Shown: one piece after another, positions 40,401 through 51,900 of the stretch
Numbering within the stretch: position 1 is the first letter of the stretch
Layout: every line of letters starts with the position of its first letter
Assembly (NCBI RefSeq): GCF_000471905.2
Contig: NW_006500103.1
Coordinates: forward strand, 552,798-616,797
From: Amborella trichopoda
Lineage: Eukaryota; Streptophyta; Magnoliopsida; Amborellales; Amborellaceae
Length of the DNA: 64,000 nt
Direction: 5' to 3'
Notes under the pieces: generated by a model
Databases searched by the model: none
What the model was told of the DNA's origin: nothing
Seen by the model: the letters and a program-made list of their open reading frames with translations, nothing else
Program-made: the position numbers and the translations under genes

Positions 40401-41535
40401 TGGCGGTGGTCGTTTCCCCATGTAGCCAAAGTATGGAAGTGGCCCATACCTCATAAGGTTTAGGTTTTTGTTTGGCTGGCTTCAATGAACAAAATCTTTA
40501 CAACCGATAATTTAATCAACAGAGGTATGCTTCTCCCCAATGTCTGCCTGCTTTGTAAAGCTGATGGTGAGTCTGTTGCTCATTTGTTGCTTTATTGTCC
40601 ATTTATTAGCGAAATTTGGTATTGGCTATTTGGTCTGGTAAACATTAGTTTGACTCTTCCATGGGAGGTGGACGTTTGACTCTTCCATCGGGGGTGGACG
40701 AGATCGTATCTCAACTGTCGGTACTTCATTTGCGTAAAGGTGTTAGAACTTTGTGGAATGTAGCCAAATGAGTTATTCTATGGGAAGTTTGGAGGGAATG
40801 AAATAGAAGAACTTTTGAGGGTGTCTCCCTTTCTTTGGACTGCTTGATTTATGCAATTAAATCGACAATTTGGTCATGGTTTTCAGTCACTAGGGAAAAA
40901 GGGGGGGGGGGGGAGTGACTAAGATCGATGTTTATTCAAACCTCATTAATCTTTTTCTGCTTGGAGGAAGGAGTTGTCGTCCCAAATCTTTCTGGACACC
41001 ACCGTTGGCCGGTTCTTTGAAGCTTAATTTTGATGGTAGTTCCCAAGATAATCTACGTATTGCGGGTGTAGGTGGTGTGCTTAGAGATGAAGGAGGTAAT
41101 GTCATATTCTCCTTTGCTGGTCCCATTGGTTGTGTCATTGCTAATAGGGCTAAACTACCATGGGTTAAAGATTTTCAAGGAGATGAATTGTGGGGATATT
41201 GTTTGGATTGAAGGTGACTCTTTGAATGTAGTCAAGTGGTGCAATAGGGAGCAGCGGGTGCCTTGGGAGCTTCGTTCACTTTGGCTAAGGGTCATGGACT
41301 TCTCTATCTCACACACACAATGTCTCTTTCTTATGTTTATTGTGAAGCTAATTCATTAGCTGATATATTGGCAAAAGGAGGGGAGGGGGGGGGGGGGGGG
41401 GGGGGGAGCTCTCTCACACATACAATGTCTCTTTCTCATGTTTATCGTGAAGCTAATTCATTAGCTGATATATTGGCAAAAGGAGGGAGGGGGGTTCCCT
41501 CTTTGGTTATATCTAATTCTGTAATTGTTTTTTAG
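37480..41535 (+). pseudogene. LINE ORF2 remnant: endonuclease, reverse transcriptase, RNase H
   Basis: Endonuclease: 'MSWNVRGLGYPNRKRDVKFF', QETK, 'VVIGGGFNLI', SKLDKF and SDHCPI. Reverse transcriptase: 'KALGSDGFPLTFFHKFW', 'FLALIPKKAV', 'IHPISLLTSLYKILAKVLA', MEKAYDRVEW (near 39220), 'RGIRQGDPLSPFLF' (39386) and YADDTLIF (39535), so the YADD active site is kept. Linker: 'CLLCKADGESVAHLLLYCPF'. RNase H: 'LNFDGSSQDNLRIAGVGGVL', IEGDSLNVV and 'YCEANSLADILAK'. Multiple stops and frameshifts break the frame, for example between 37839 and 37844 and at 39070, and sequence appears lost just after the YADD motif. A 26-bp tandem duplication (40648-40699) and a 105-bp duplication around a G22 run (41308-41487) disrupt the 3' part. 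Confidence 0.88.
41308..41487 (+). repeat. Duplicated RNase H tail separated by poly(G)22
   Basis: Segments starting at 41308 and 41413 both contain 'AATGTCTCTTTCT.ATGTTTAT', 'GAAGCTAATTCATTAGCTGA' and 'TATATTGGCAAAAGGAGGG', differing at few bases. A run of 22 G (41385-41406) lies between. It repeats the 'EANSLADILAK' coding segment of the LINE. Confidence 0.9.
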
Positions 41536-41628
41536 AACTTAATAAAAGTATGAACATTTGTCTAAAAAAAAAAAATGAGAGAGAGAAACCACTTCCAATT
41601 TGTAACAAGAGAAAAAAAATTATCAAAA

Positions 41629-42020
41629 GGGAAAAATTTATATAGAGCTTAGGCTCTAAACAATCAAATTAGAGTCTACCTCAAAATTTTAACTAGAAGA
41701 TGTTATTTTGATGCCTAAATATTATCAAATTGATCATCTCAATGTCAAGATGTAAGGACATAAGAAGAAAAAATAGAAAGTTTTAGAAATAGTACATCTT
41801 GTAATGCATTTTTAGACTATCAGTTTTCAAGATTTTCAAGTTTTCATAGATCTGCTCGATCTACACTATTTTTGAATCTTTAAATTTTATAACTAAAGAT
41901 GAAAATATAATTTAAGGTTATCGCAAAACTTTCTAATATTGAAATTATATTTCTCGACAATATTTGAAGATGGGCTCTAATTTGATTGTTTAGAGCCTCG
42001 GCTTTATACAAACAAAACCC
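41629..42020. mobile_element. Mutator-like MITE, type I, 54 bp behind the LINE tail
   Basis: This 392-bp element has a perfect 9-bp target duplication TTATCAAAA (41620-41628 and 42021-42029). The left 'GAGCTTAGGCTCTAAAC' and the right 'TTAGAGCCTCGGCTTTATAC' are inverted repeats with the GAGCC..GGCTC palindrome. Confidence 0.9.
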
Positions 42021-42029
42021 TTATCAAAA

Positions 42030-42618
42030 CTATACTTTTTTTTTAGATTATTAAAAATAAACCCCAAATTTTTAAGCCTTCATTCATAGCTTGTTTCTCT
42101 ACTCATTTCATTTTTATTTTTTTTAAATACTCTTCACGGAAGCCTTAGATCCATGAAGGCATCACCATCGACCCATAATTGTGATGGTCATGGCAAAAAA
42201 ACCATGATGCTTTTAAAGTTTCAATATCCAAACAACCATCACAACGTTTAAAACGTCGTGATGGTCAAGGGAGGCATCACAATATTTTAAAAGTCGTGAG
42301 GTACAAAAAAAGCATAATGACACTCTATAAACCATGATGATTTTAAAGTTATAGTACGCTTATAGCCATCGCGGTATTTAAAATATCGTGATGGTCAAGG
42401 GAAGCATCACGATGTTTAAAAAGTTGGATTCTCTATAATCTCCAGTAACCCAACAACAATCATGGTGTTTGAAATTCCATTATGGTTCTAGGTCGACCGT
42501 GATGGCTCAAAATACCTAAGACTAATGTGAAGGGTAATTTTGTCAAAAAAATACAAGCAAAGGAAAAAATGCGCATGGATGAGGTTTTGAAAATTTTGAG
42601 GTCTATTTCTAACAATTT

Positions 42619-42656
<38 letters not shown>

Positions 42657-42670
42657 GATTTCCCAATAAA
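42030..42670. mobile_element. CATCACG-hairpin element, copy 2
   Basis: The terminal inverted repeats contain 'ATTATTAAAAATAAACCCC' at the left, against a complement near 42605-42625. Inside are palindromic modules such as 'CCATCACAACGTTTAAAACG' followed by TCGTGATGG (42226-42264) and 'CCATCGCGGTATTTAAAATA' followed by TCGTGATGG (42367-42395). A (TA)n run sits near the right end (42624-42652). Confidence 0.65.
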
Positions 42671-42738
42671 AAATGAAATCTATGTAAATATCTTCTATAT
42701 TCTCGAAATTTCAAAATATGTTTCTATATATTACATAT

Positions 42739-43131
42739 CGGAAAGGTTTATATAGAGCCTAGGCTCTAAACAATCAAATTAGAGCCTACCTCAAAAATTT
42801 CACTAAAAGAGGCTGTTTTGATGCTCAAATATCCTGAAATTTATCATCTCGACATCAAGATGCATGGACTTGAGAAATAAATGGATTTCAAGTTTTGGAA
42901 ATAGTGCATCTTGTAACGCATGTTTGGACTGTCAATTTTTAAGTTATTTAAGTTTTCATATATTTGCTCGATCTACACTATTTCTAAAGCTTTAAATCTT
43001 ATAATCAAAGATGAAAATATATTTTAGGGCAAGTCAAAGATTTTCAGTATTAAAACCACATTTCTCGATACTATTTGAAAGTGGGTTCTAATTTGATTGT
43101 TTAGAGCCTTGGCTTTGTACAAACCGCACCC
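42739..43131. mobile_element. Mutator-like MITE, type I
   Basis: This 393-bp element has a perfect 9-bp target duplication ATTACATAT (42730-42738 and 43132-43140). The left end has the perfect palindrome GAGCCTAGGCTC; the right end runs to AAACCGCACCC. The internal 'CATCTCGACATCAAGATG' is present. It is in the same orientation as the copy at 41629-42020. Confidence 0.9.
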
Positions 43132-43140
43132 ATTACATAT

Positions 43141-43794
43141 TATGTTTAAATACTGTTCTTACGAATCGTGGGACTCCAAACTAGTCTCCTCAAAAATTTA
43201 TTTTTTAGATGGATTTTGGACCTAGTTTTTAAGAAATATACAATTTATAACATGGGGATTGTCAATTCGTTAAAAATAAGATAAAATTTTAAATTTGGAC
43301 ATGATAATTTGTTTCATGATTATATTTAAACCATCGGTTTTAACTTTTATTTGGAGGGGTCAACCATGTACATCCATCTTTAAGGTATATGTTTTATGCC
43401 TTGGGGGATGCAAATGTAGGAATGCATCCCCCCGATGTATACAACAATTTTCCTTTATGTTTATGTCTCATTTGGAGCTCGTTTTGTTTTTATGTTTTTA
43501 TTATATATTGGATTGAGTCCAATTTTTATGTGTCCATATTCTCGCACAAGTAATAAATAATAATTAAATAAAAGTATAAATAGTGAGAAATATGTACACT
43601 AATAACTTAAGCTCATTATGTTGTATACCATAATATATATTCCAGATACTACGTTATCATCACTTTCAACATAATCTGACTCATTCTAACTATTTGGTAT
43701 CGGTTACACAAATCATGTTTTTGTCATTTTACTTTATCAAGGGGCACACTCCCATTCAAGCTATAAGTCAGCATTATCATTACTTTTGTAATTG
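43141..43794. other. Intergenic, nothing recognised
   Basis: A 73-codon open frame (43295-43516) has no domain and is not accepted as a gene. No repeat recognised. Confidence 0.4.
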
Positions 43795-44117
43795 TCCTCT
43801 TGGTCTTTTCCTTGTCTTTCTAGAATATTCCACTTGAACTAAATCACCCCAATATTGTTCTAGGCGGAATTGCACATAGTCATACCACCTAGACCTACTT
43901 TCCCTCGTCTTATTATCTATTGGAGTTATTTTTAAGTTTTTTCAGATGTAATCATTACAAATTTTATCATTTATTGTCTTACCACTCATTCATCTTAACA
44001 TCCTCATCTCGGCTGCACTCATTGGATGAATATATTATTTTCTGATTGCCCAATATTCTATTCCATAAAACACAATTGATCTTATATCTGTAATATAGAA
44101 CTTTCCATTTAGTTTCA
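43795..44117 (-). pseudogene. RTE-type LINE fragment (end of the ORF)
   Basis: Minus-strand translation gives 'LNGKFYITDIRSIVFYGIEY' then WAIRK, stop, YIHPMSAAEMRMLR, stop, MSGKT, and further on RSRWYDYVQFR. This is the well-known C-terminal end of plant RTE LINE proteins, which reads like 'YGTECWAVKKQHIHKMSVAE' plus MRMLRWMCG. At least two stops interrupt it. Only this 3' coding part is present, so it is a 5'-truncated, dead copy. Confidence 0.8.
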
Positions 44118-44374
44118 TTAGAGACCCCTTAAATTAAAGGGACCATTTAAACATCGGTGGTTCAACAAATCACAAAAAAAAGAGGAAGGCCAATCCATTA
44201 AACTACCATGCAAGCTAGTTACCTGTGTTGTGATCTTCAAGGACCTAGGTCTATCAGGGCTTTATAGACCTATTAGGTCTGTGAAGGAGCATACAAAAAT
44301 AGGAATTAGAGTAGATTTGAACAAAAAAATAAAAGTTAATTTTGAATCAGTGAAATTTTTAAAGAACTGTATAC

Positions 44375-44518
44375 TGCTGGACCATTTATTTTTGGTATAT
44401 AGAAGTCACAATCTTTTTTAATAATTACATGTGAAATCTAGTGGATGTCTTCAACCGCTCGATTTCAAATCTAATAGTTAGTAATAATTATAACTTCCTT
44501 GTATCATTGTATACATTT
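44375..44518. mobile_element. Short TTTATTTTTGGTA TIR family copy
   Basis: The left 'GACCATTTATTTTTGGTAT' and the right complement around 'TACAATGATACAAGGAAG' are inverted repeats. It has an internal deletion relative to the copies at 13.1 and 16.9 kb. Confidence 0.5.
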
Positions 44519-44624
44519 ATAGATTTAAGATCTAATAGATATATTTTTTACTTTTATGTAAACATAAGATTTATATGTTAAATACCCAAGGAAAGAAAAT
44601 CACAAACCCTATTATTTTTTTAAA

Positions 44625-45000
44625 AAGAAAAAGTTAGTATAAAGATGAGGCCCTAAACGAATCAAATTAAGATGCATTTAAAAATTTTATTAGAAAATAT
44701 TGTTTCGATGTCAAATTTTTTTCAAATCGATAATCTCGACTTTAAAATGTATGATATGAGAACAAACAGATTTTAGTTATTCGGAATAGTGCATTATGGA
44801 ATATAATATATGGATCGTCAATTTTCAAGATTTTGAAGTGTTCATAGATATATGCTCGAATTATTTTTAAAGCTTTAAATTTTGTACTTAAATATAAAAA
44901 TAATTTTTCGAACCATTACAATGATTTTTAATACTGAAACAATGTCTTCCGGAGCGCATTATTTTGATTATTTTGGGCGTGAGCCTCGTCCGTAAGAAAC
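44625..45000. mobile_element. Diverged Mutator-like MITE, type I
   Basis: The left part 'AAGATGAGGCCCTAAACGAA' and the right part 'GGGCGTGAGCCTCGTCCG' keep the family layout. The interior landmarks are recognisable but decayed; no target duplication. Confidence 0.5.
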
Positions 45001-45272
45001 ATAGACATCATAAAAAACGGAAATCCCGTTCATCGCGGGGCTTTTTGTGGTTGCGGCAAAAAGTAAGAAAAAAAAAAAAAAAGGCGCAAAAGGAATTATC
45101 ATTCTTATATTCTCTCTCTAAATTATTATTTGTAAAATGGGAGCATTATTTTTATATTCTCTTTCTCTCTCTAAACTCTTATATGCAAAAATAAGAGCCC
45201 CCAACTCCCATTTTTATATTATGTTTCTCTCTCTAAAGCTTATTCTTAAATTGTATCCTGATTTTTTTTACA

Positions 45273-45663
45273 GGGTGCGGTTTGTATAGAGCCGAGGCTC
45301 TATACAATCGAAGTAAAGTGCAATTCAAATAGAGTTCAGAAATATAGTTTCAATACAAGAAATATTTGTGATAGCCTTAAAATATATTTTCATACTTAGT
45401 TATAAAATTTAAATTTTAAAAAATAGTGTAGATCAAGCAAATATATGAAAACTTAAAAATCTTGAAAATTGATGGTAAAAAAATACGTTAAAAAATACAC
45501 TATTTTCAAATCTTGAAATCCATTTTTTTTCATGTCCATGCATCTTGATGTCAAGATGATCAATTTGAGGATATTTGGGCATCAAAACAACATTTTTAAT
45601 GAAATGTTTGAGATAGGTTCTAATTTGATTATTTAGAGTCTCGCCTCTATACAAACTTTATCA
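45273..45663. mobile_element. Mutator-like MITE, type I, upstream of CAP1
   Basis: The 391-bp element starts 'GGGTGCGGTTTGTATAGAGC'. The 9-bp flanks TTTTTTACA (45264-45272) and TTTTTTATA (45664-45672) differ at one base. Its right edge lies 314 bp before the CAP1 start codon, so it forms part of the distal promoter region. Confidence 0.8.
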
Positions 45664-45894
45664 TTTTTTATATCCCCTCTCCAAAAAAAATTTCTTATTC
45701 TTTATCTAAAAACATTTTCCATATAAGAACCATAAATCATCCATGTGCCGCGAAAACCTAAGACCGAAGTAACAAAGGAGCGCCAAATAAATCTTCATTT
45801 TTCATTCTCTCTCTCTCTAAAAACTTTAAGGCGCGGGCTTGCTTTTGCTTTTCGCCTGTAATCCAAAAGAGAGCAACCCTCTCTCTCAAGTGAG

Positions 45895-45903
45895 TATATA
45901 TAT
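45895..45903 (+). promoter_or_regulatory. CAP1 TATA box
   Basis: TATATATAT lies 74 bp before the CAP1 start codon, preceded by CTCTCTCTC. A start site 25-35 bp downstream would leave a short leader of about 50 nt. An out-of-frame ATG at 45921, whose frame ends at 45989 and overlaps the main start, would be included only if transcription begins early. Confidence 0.55.
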
Positions 45904-45976
45904 GCCATGCCAGCTTCCATATGGTAGAGGAATTTCTTTTATCATTGAAAGCCACCTGTAGCAAAGGGAAGGAGCA

Positions 45977-48900
45977 ATGGAAAGCTTGATTCAGAGGCTC
46001 GAGGCCGCTGTTTCTCGCCTTGAAGCCGTTAATGGCGGATTCAGGCCTGCCTCTTTGCCTGAAACTTCTTCGGATTCAAAGACAGATCAAGCCATTGATG
46101 CTTACTCCGAGTTGATGGAGAAATCTCTCTCCAGGGTTTTGGCGTCTGCTCAAAAGATCGGTGGCCAAGTTCTGGATGCCACGAAGGTCCTTGAAGAAGC
46201 TTTCTCAGTTCAGAGGGGCCTCCTTATTCGGATTAAGCAGACTCAGGTGAGTTCAGTTCTGTTATTTTTTGGGAAATTTATCTTTCATTTGCGCTGAATT
46301 TATATAAAATTCGTGGAGTTGATTGTATTTGTAGGAACTAAGTAGAAAACGAGAGATTTCTCCTGAATTCATTAAATTAGATAAATTGTTATTTAGATAT
46401 CGTTTTAGATGAATTATTGGTGTTATCCTATTTTAGAAGAACCGTAAGGAAAACTGTTGATGTATATGTTTTCTAACGTTTTTTTTTTCCTCGTTATTTT
46501 TGGTTTCTAATGTTTGTTGTTTAATCTTCTGATTAGATTTTAATGTGTAAGTATCATGCAATTGTTCCATCACGTTCACTGATTTTTGAGAGTTGAGTAC
46601 AAACATTAGATAATTATATATGAATTTTAATCGAATGCATTGAGAAGAAAGAACAGGCCCTTCCAGCTCTTAATTTCCTGCAAGATTTACTTATTTTATT
46701 GAATCGAGCTCCAAATGGTTAATCTTTGATTATTAGCATTGATAGATGCAGGTTATTTTGGGCAGAGAAAAGCTCAATATCTCACTTGTTTCCAGATCTT
46801 GAGTGCTTATGTGTATATCTAGATGTAGCACATTTGGGAGTTGCATTAATGTGTAGGGATATTTTTTTATGGATTTTACAGGAATGAAAGAGGAAAATGG
46901 TTAGGTTTTTCCTGATTTTTAATAATATTCAATGTCGATTAGAAGATTGAATCCTTTCATCAGGTTGTGTGAATTTCCTTCAAATTTTTTATGGCATTTA
47001 ATTATTTATAGATATTAGAGAATTGAACAGAAACAATTGGTTTATATGAAATTTGGTTTATATGAAACCCAGTGAACAATAGGGTCCAGAGGATTGTGCA
47101 TATTCTGTTGAATTGAGCAGAAAATAGTGCATGTCCCTTGAATTATAGTGCTTAGCATTGACAAAAGCAGGTAGATTCTGGAAAGACCAAACTTCAACCC
47201 TTCATTTGTTTTCCTGATCTTCAGTGATTATATGTGTTAACTAGACAGTTTATTTGGGAGGCGCATTAGATTGATGGATATTTTGACATGGGCCACATCT
47301 AAGCTTGTTGTTGAGCTCTCTTTCTCTTCTTTGTGTCCTCCTCTCTTTTTTCAATTAAGAAAGCAATAAAGGGTATTTAGATGTCCATGCTTGCATTGTA
47401 ACTTTTTTTAGTTAACTAATAAGGTTGTAGAAATCATAGATGCTTTTGTAGGCTGTTTTTGATTTGATGACAACCTGCATTTCATTTCATTTATTCTTCT
47501 TTATGCCTGATGTATTGTTATCAATTTATTTAGTTCTGTATATCTATGGTTTCAGATTCTTTTTATTGCTTATTGTGTAGAAGCATTTGCTATCATACGA
47601 GGTAGGGAAATTGGTAAAAGAAGAAAGTGACTGTCAATTAGAATTTGCCCAAGTATGCTTATGTGGGTATGGGTATATATGTGCCTCTGTCCCAAGTATG
47701 CTTATGTGGGTATGGATATATATGTGCCTGTGTGTGTGTGTGCGTTGTTTATAACAGTGTGCTGAGACACGGCTAAGGCAACTCGGACTCGTCCGAGTAC
47801 CTTTGTACAACTGCTCAACTTAATAAAATGGGGCTATTTGCCCAAGAAATTAATAGAAGGGGGTATGACACCCTTATTTTGTCTCTGTCTCTCTCTCACT
47901 CTACCAGGCAGTGGGTTTCACTCACTCTCTCTCTCCAACCAACCGGGCATGCACTGTATCTCTGTCTCTCACTCTATGTCCCTCCTATCCCTCTCTCCCG
48001 CACTCTCTCCCTCTTTCTGTCCGTCTCTCTCCTTCACTATCTCCAAAAGGGGTACAAAATCTCTGCCCCTTTGTCATGGAGAAATGGAAAGTTGGAAATA
48101 TATATATGTATTTGATTGTCTACAAAAGAGACCATTTATCTTTTGTACATGGAGGTCACAATCATTCCCACTCATTAGATGTCAAATTCGATGGCTTGGG
48201 TGAGTCACGAAGTCTGAGATTTTTTTTTTTTGGATCTTCGTGTCTATTCAATGATTTTTTTTTTTTATTTGCTGGAACTTCGTGTCTATTCAATGACACT
48301 CTTACAACCACCATTTTGAAATTTAAGGGACAAGAATAATTGTGACCTCCATGTACAAAAGATAAATGGTATATATATATATATATATAAGAGAGAGAGC
48401 TGGGCTGGTATGATGTGGAGAGAGAGTGAGAGATGGTGATTGGGTGGACAGAGAGTGAAAGAGAGATGCACTGTCTTAGGCAACCGTCCTTAGTATTTCA
48501 CGACGCGAACAAATGAATTCATACCTTACATTTTTATTACAGTTATTTTGGTTAGCAAAATTTGATGTGGTTTATGCTTGTTTTGCAGAAACCAGATGTT
48601 TCAGCCTTGTCTGAATTTCTTAAGCCGTTAAACGAGGTGGTCATGAAAGCAAATGCTCTAACAGAAGGAAGGCGATCTGATTTCTTCAACCACTTAAAGA
48701 CCATTGCTGACAGTCTCACAGCTTTGGCCTGGATTGCTTACTTGGGCAAAGACTGCGGTTAGAACACTTTTTGTTGTTTGATTTTATCTTAAAATTCAAC
48801 TCATGTGATATATATGTACACCCTAAAATCCTAGCTCAAAATCCCTGAGAGAATTGCATTTATTTCCTTTTTCTTTGAAGGTCCAAGCCTTCCAGCTGCT

Positions 48901-51900
48901 CATGTTGAAGAGAGTTGGCAAATGGCTGAGTTCTACAACAATAAGGTAGCTTTAAGTTGGTTCATCTATTTAGGTTGACAATACAGAACAGTTCTTGAGA
49001 GACTTTTAATGACTCACCTGGTGTATAGGTTCTTGTAGCGTATAGAAACAAAGATGCAGATCATGTAGAGTGGGCAAAAGCTTTGAAAGAACTTTATCTT
49101 CCTGGTTTGAGGGACTATGTAAAAAGTTTCTACCCTCAAGGTCCTGTATGGGGTGTTACTGGAAGTGGAGGTCCTTCAACGTCAACACTTGCTTCTTCAA
49201 AACCTGTTCCATCAAGTGCTCCTGCTCCCCCTCCTCCACCACCCGCTTCTCTTTTCAGTGCTGAGTCCGCTAAGCCACCCTCGAAGCAGGGGATGGCTGC
49301 TGTTTTTCAAGAGATCAGTTCATCTGAGTCTGTTACTTCAGGTAATGACACTATATGGATGTTAACTTGAGTAGTTTCATTTTGGTTCTTTTACAGTTTG
49401 CTTGAAGTGGAATGAACTCTGTATAACTAAGCTTTTGCAGGTCTGAGGAAGGTTACAGACAACATGAAATCTAAGAACCGTGCTGATAGAACTGGTATTG
49501 TTGGTGCGAGTGGAAAAGAAACTGGTCGTTCGGGGTCACCTTCGTTTTCTAAAGCTGGGCCTCCCAAATTGGAACTTCAAATGGGTCGAAAGTAAACCCC
49601 ATGAATTTATGGAGCCCATAGTGTTCAAAATTAATTAACTTGAATTTTGCAGTTTTGATTTGGTCTTTATCCCCACAAAAGCTATTATTTATTCCACATT
49701 TACACTGAAACAACCAAAAGAGCAATAAGAGAGCTGATTCTTTGTGGATTTTCTTTTTCATCACATTCTTTTGTGTTGGCAGATGGGCTGTTGAGAATCA
49801 GATTGGCAAAAAGAACTTGGTTATTGATGACTGTGATTCAAAACAATCTGTATATGTATACGGTTGCAAAGATTCTGTTTTACAAGTTAAAGGTATCATT
49901 TGTTTTAAATTTTTCATAGTGACAACTTCATTTAAGATGGTTCTGTTTTCAGATTGATATGATGCAGTTCTGTTGTTGGGATCTGTTCTTCGACACATAC
50001 TTATCCTGTGTGTTTTATACGCAGGCAAAGTCAACAATATAACAGTTGACAAATGTACCAAGATGGGAGTTGTATTCACGGTATGTAACAAAAATAAAGT
50101 TGTGTACGTGTCATCCCTGAGATTGATTGCAGTGCAGGCTTCATTTCCATTATTTTGGTTACTTTATGCAGGATGTAGTGGCAGCTTGTGAGATTGTAAA
50201 CTGCAATGGCGTTGAGGTGCAGTGCCAGGTGTATTTTCTTAGCCGAGCCTGCTAGGAATCTTTAGCATTCTAGTAGGGTCTATTTTTTGAGTTGTGAAAA
50301 ATGTCTAACCATGAAAATCTAAGTTAGAATCAATGCAGCATCATTCATGGATGAAGAAGTTTTTTTGCTTTGAAGATCTGAAGCTTCCTGACTGTTATAG
50401 CTTTTTTTTTTTCCTGACTTCAAAGGGTATGGCACCAACAATTTCTGTGGACAATACAGCAGGCTGCCAATTGTATCTTAGCAAAGATGCTTTGGGGACT
50501 TCCATAACAACTGCCAAATCTAGTGAGATTAATGTATTGACCCCTGGTGCCAGCAGTGATGAGGACTGGGTAATTATCTTTGTTTTTATTTGATCTTTTG
50601 ATAAAAGGTTCCATGTTTATGGTTTTGTAAAAATTCACAAGAGGAAACTTATTGGTGCCTTCGTGTATTTTGTACCTTATATTCCTACATCAAGTTTTAG
50701 GACAAGTAATTTTGATTGATCATGCTTATTAATCTGATGATAAGAATAGTGACGCACCTTTAATTGGTCACTATGCATGTTTAAACCATGGAACCATGTT
50801 TATCTGAATGCTTGTAGATGAATGAATAAATTCTTTTTGAACTTGGAGAATAGCCAACCTGAAAATGACTGCCCTGGAATGACCCAACTCATAAGAATTA
50901 TATGACATCTGAATGGTATGCTGTAAATTAGAAGATTACATAGTCTTGAAATTTTTTAAAGATTTTCTTTATAAAATAGTTCCTTCAGGAATTTTCTTAT
51001 GAGCAAGGAAAATTAAAGGAAAATAATAATGTAATAAATCAATCAGCCATCTAAGTTGGCTTTACTACCAGTTGAGAATTTCTTTTCTACAAAGTTTTAA
51101 TCAGCAACTCTTAATGGCGAAAAGGTACATGAATAGATTATCTAACGATGTCTATTACAAAAATATGATGTAGTTATTGTTTTAAGAGTGTTTTATAATT
51201 TTAAAGAGCAGCATACCCATTTCGTATAGGCATTCGTTTGCATCCTTTAATGACCAAAGTACTTCTAGGGCTCGATCTTGTTATAGCAAGCAAGTACTTT
51301 ACACCAGAGTTATCAGATTACCTTTGCTTTTGCCTCTTTGACCGAAGTGTTTGGATTTTACATCTACAGCTAAGCTACGCAAATCACTCCTTATATATTT
51401 TAATAAATTGGTATTAATCTAAAAAATGCCATCAATAATTCAAAATTTAGGAAAAGTTACGTCTACAATAGTAGGAAATTTGTAGAGCTACCACCTTCAT
51501 GAAAATCAGAATTTGGAAAACACACATTACGTATATCAATATTCTTAAATATCCCAGAAATACATACTTTTTTAATTTTTCATTCTTCATTTAAAAGAAA
51601 AATTCAATTGAACACTTCCCTTGAATTGGCCGAAAAGCTGAAGCACTTCCCATCATTGCCTGAAGTGGAAGGCCAACCAAATTGAATCTTATAGCATTGC
51701 TTTACACATTGACTGTATTAAATATTATTCATTTTCTTTTCGTTTTTACTAGATGTGAATTCATACTTTGTATTTATGTTTCAAGTTGTGATAGGTTTTG
51801 CATATGATATGTCTTAAGGTCAAACTTTATCTTCTTGTTGCTTTTGTGGACTAGGTAAGATAATTCATTGAGTGGCTGATGAATTATTGGATCGAATGTA

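Larger units (their letters stand above)
35290..41575 (+). mobile_element. L1-type LINE, near full length, decayed
   Basis: In order: an ORF1 region (about 35.5-37.4 kb), endonuclease (37480-38290), reverse transcriptase (about 38730-39610), zinc-finger linker (about 40430-40680) and an RNase H domain (about 41020-41480). Then come AATAAA (41541) and a poly(A) tail (41564-41575). This order with a 3' RNase H domain is that of plant L1 elements. The reading frames are broken many times, so it cannot move by itself. Its 5' edge is uncertain because no target duplication was found. G+C is visibly higher than in the surroundings. Confidence 0.88.

Noticed and set aside
47828-48339. Three overlapping Ser/Leu-rich plus-strand frames
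   Set aside because: They arise from CTCTCT low complexity inside CAP1 intron 1.
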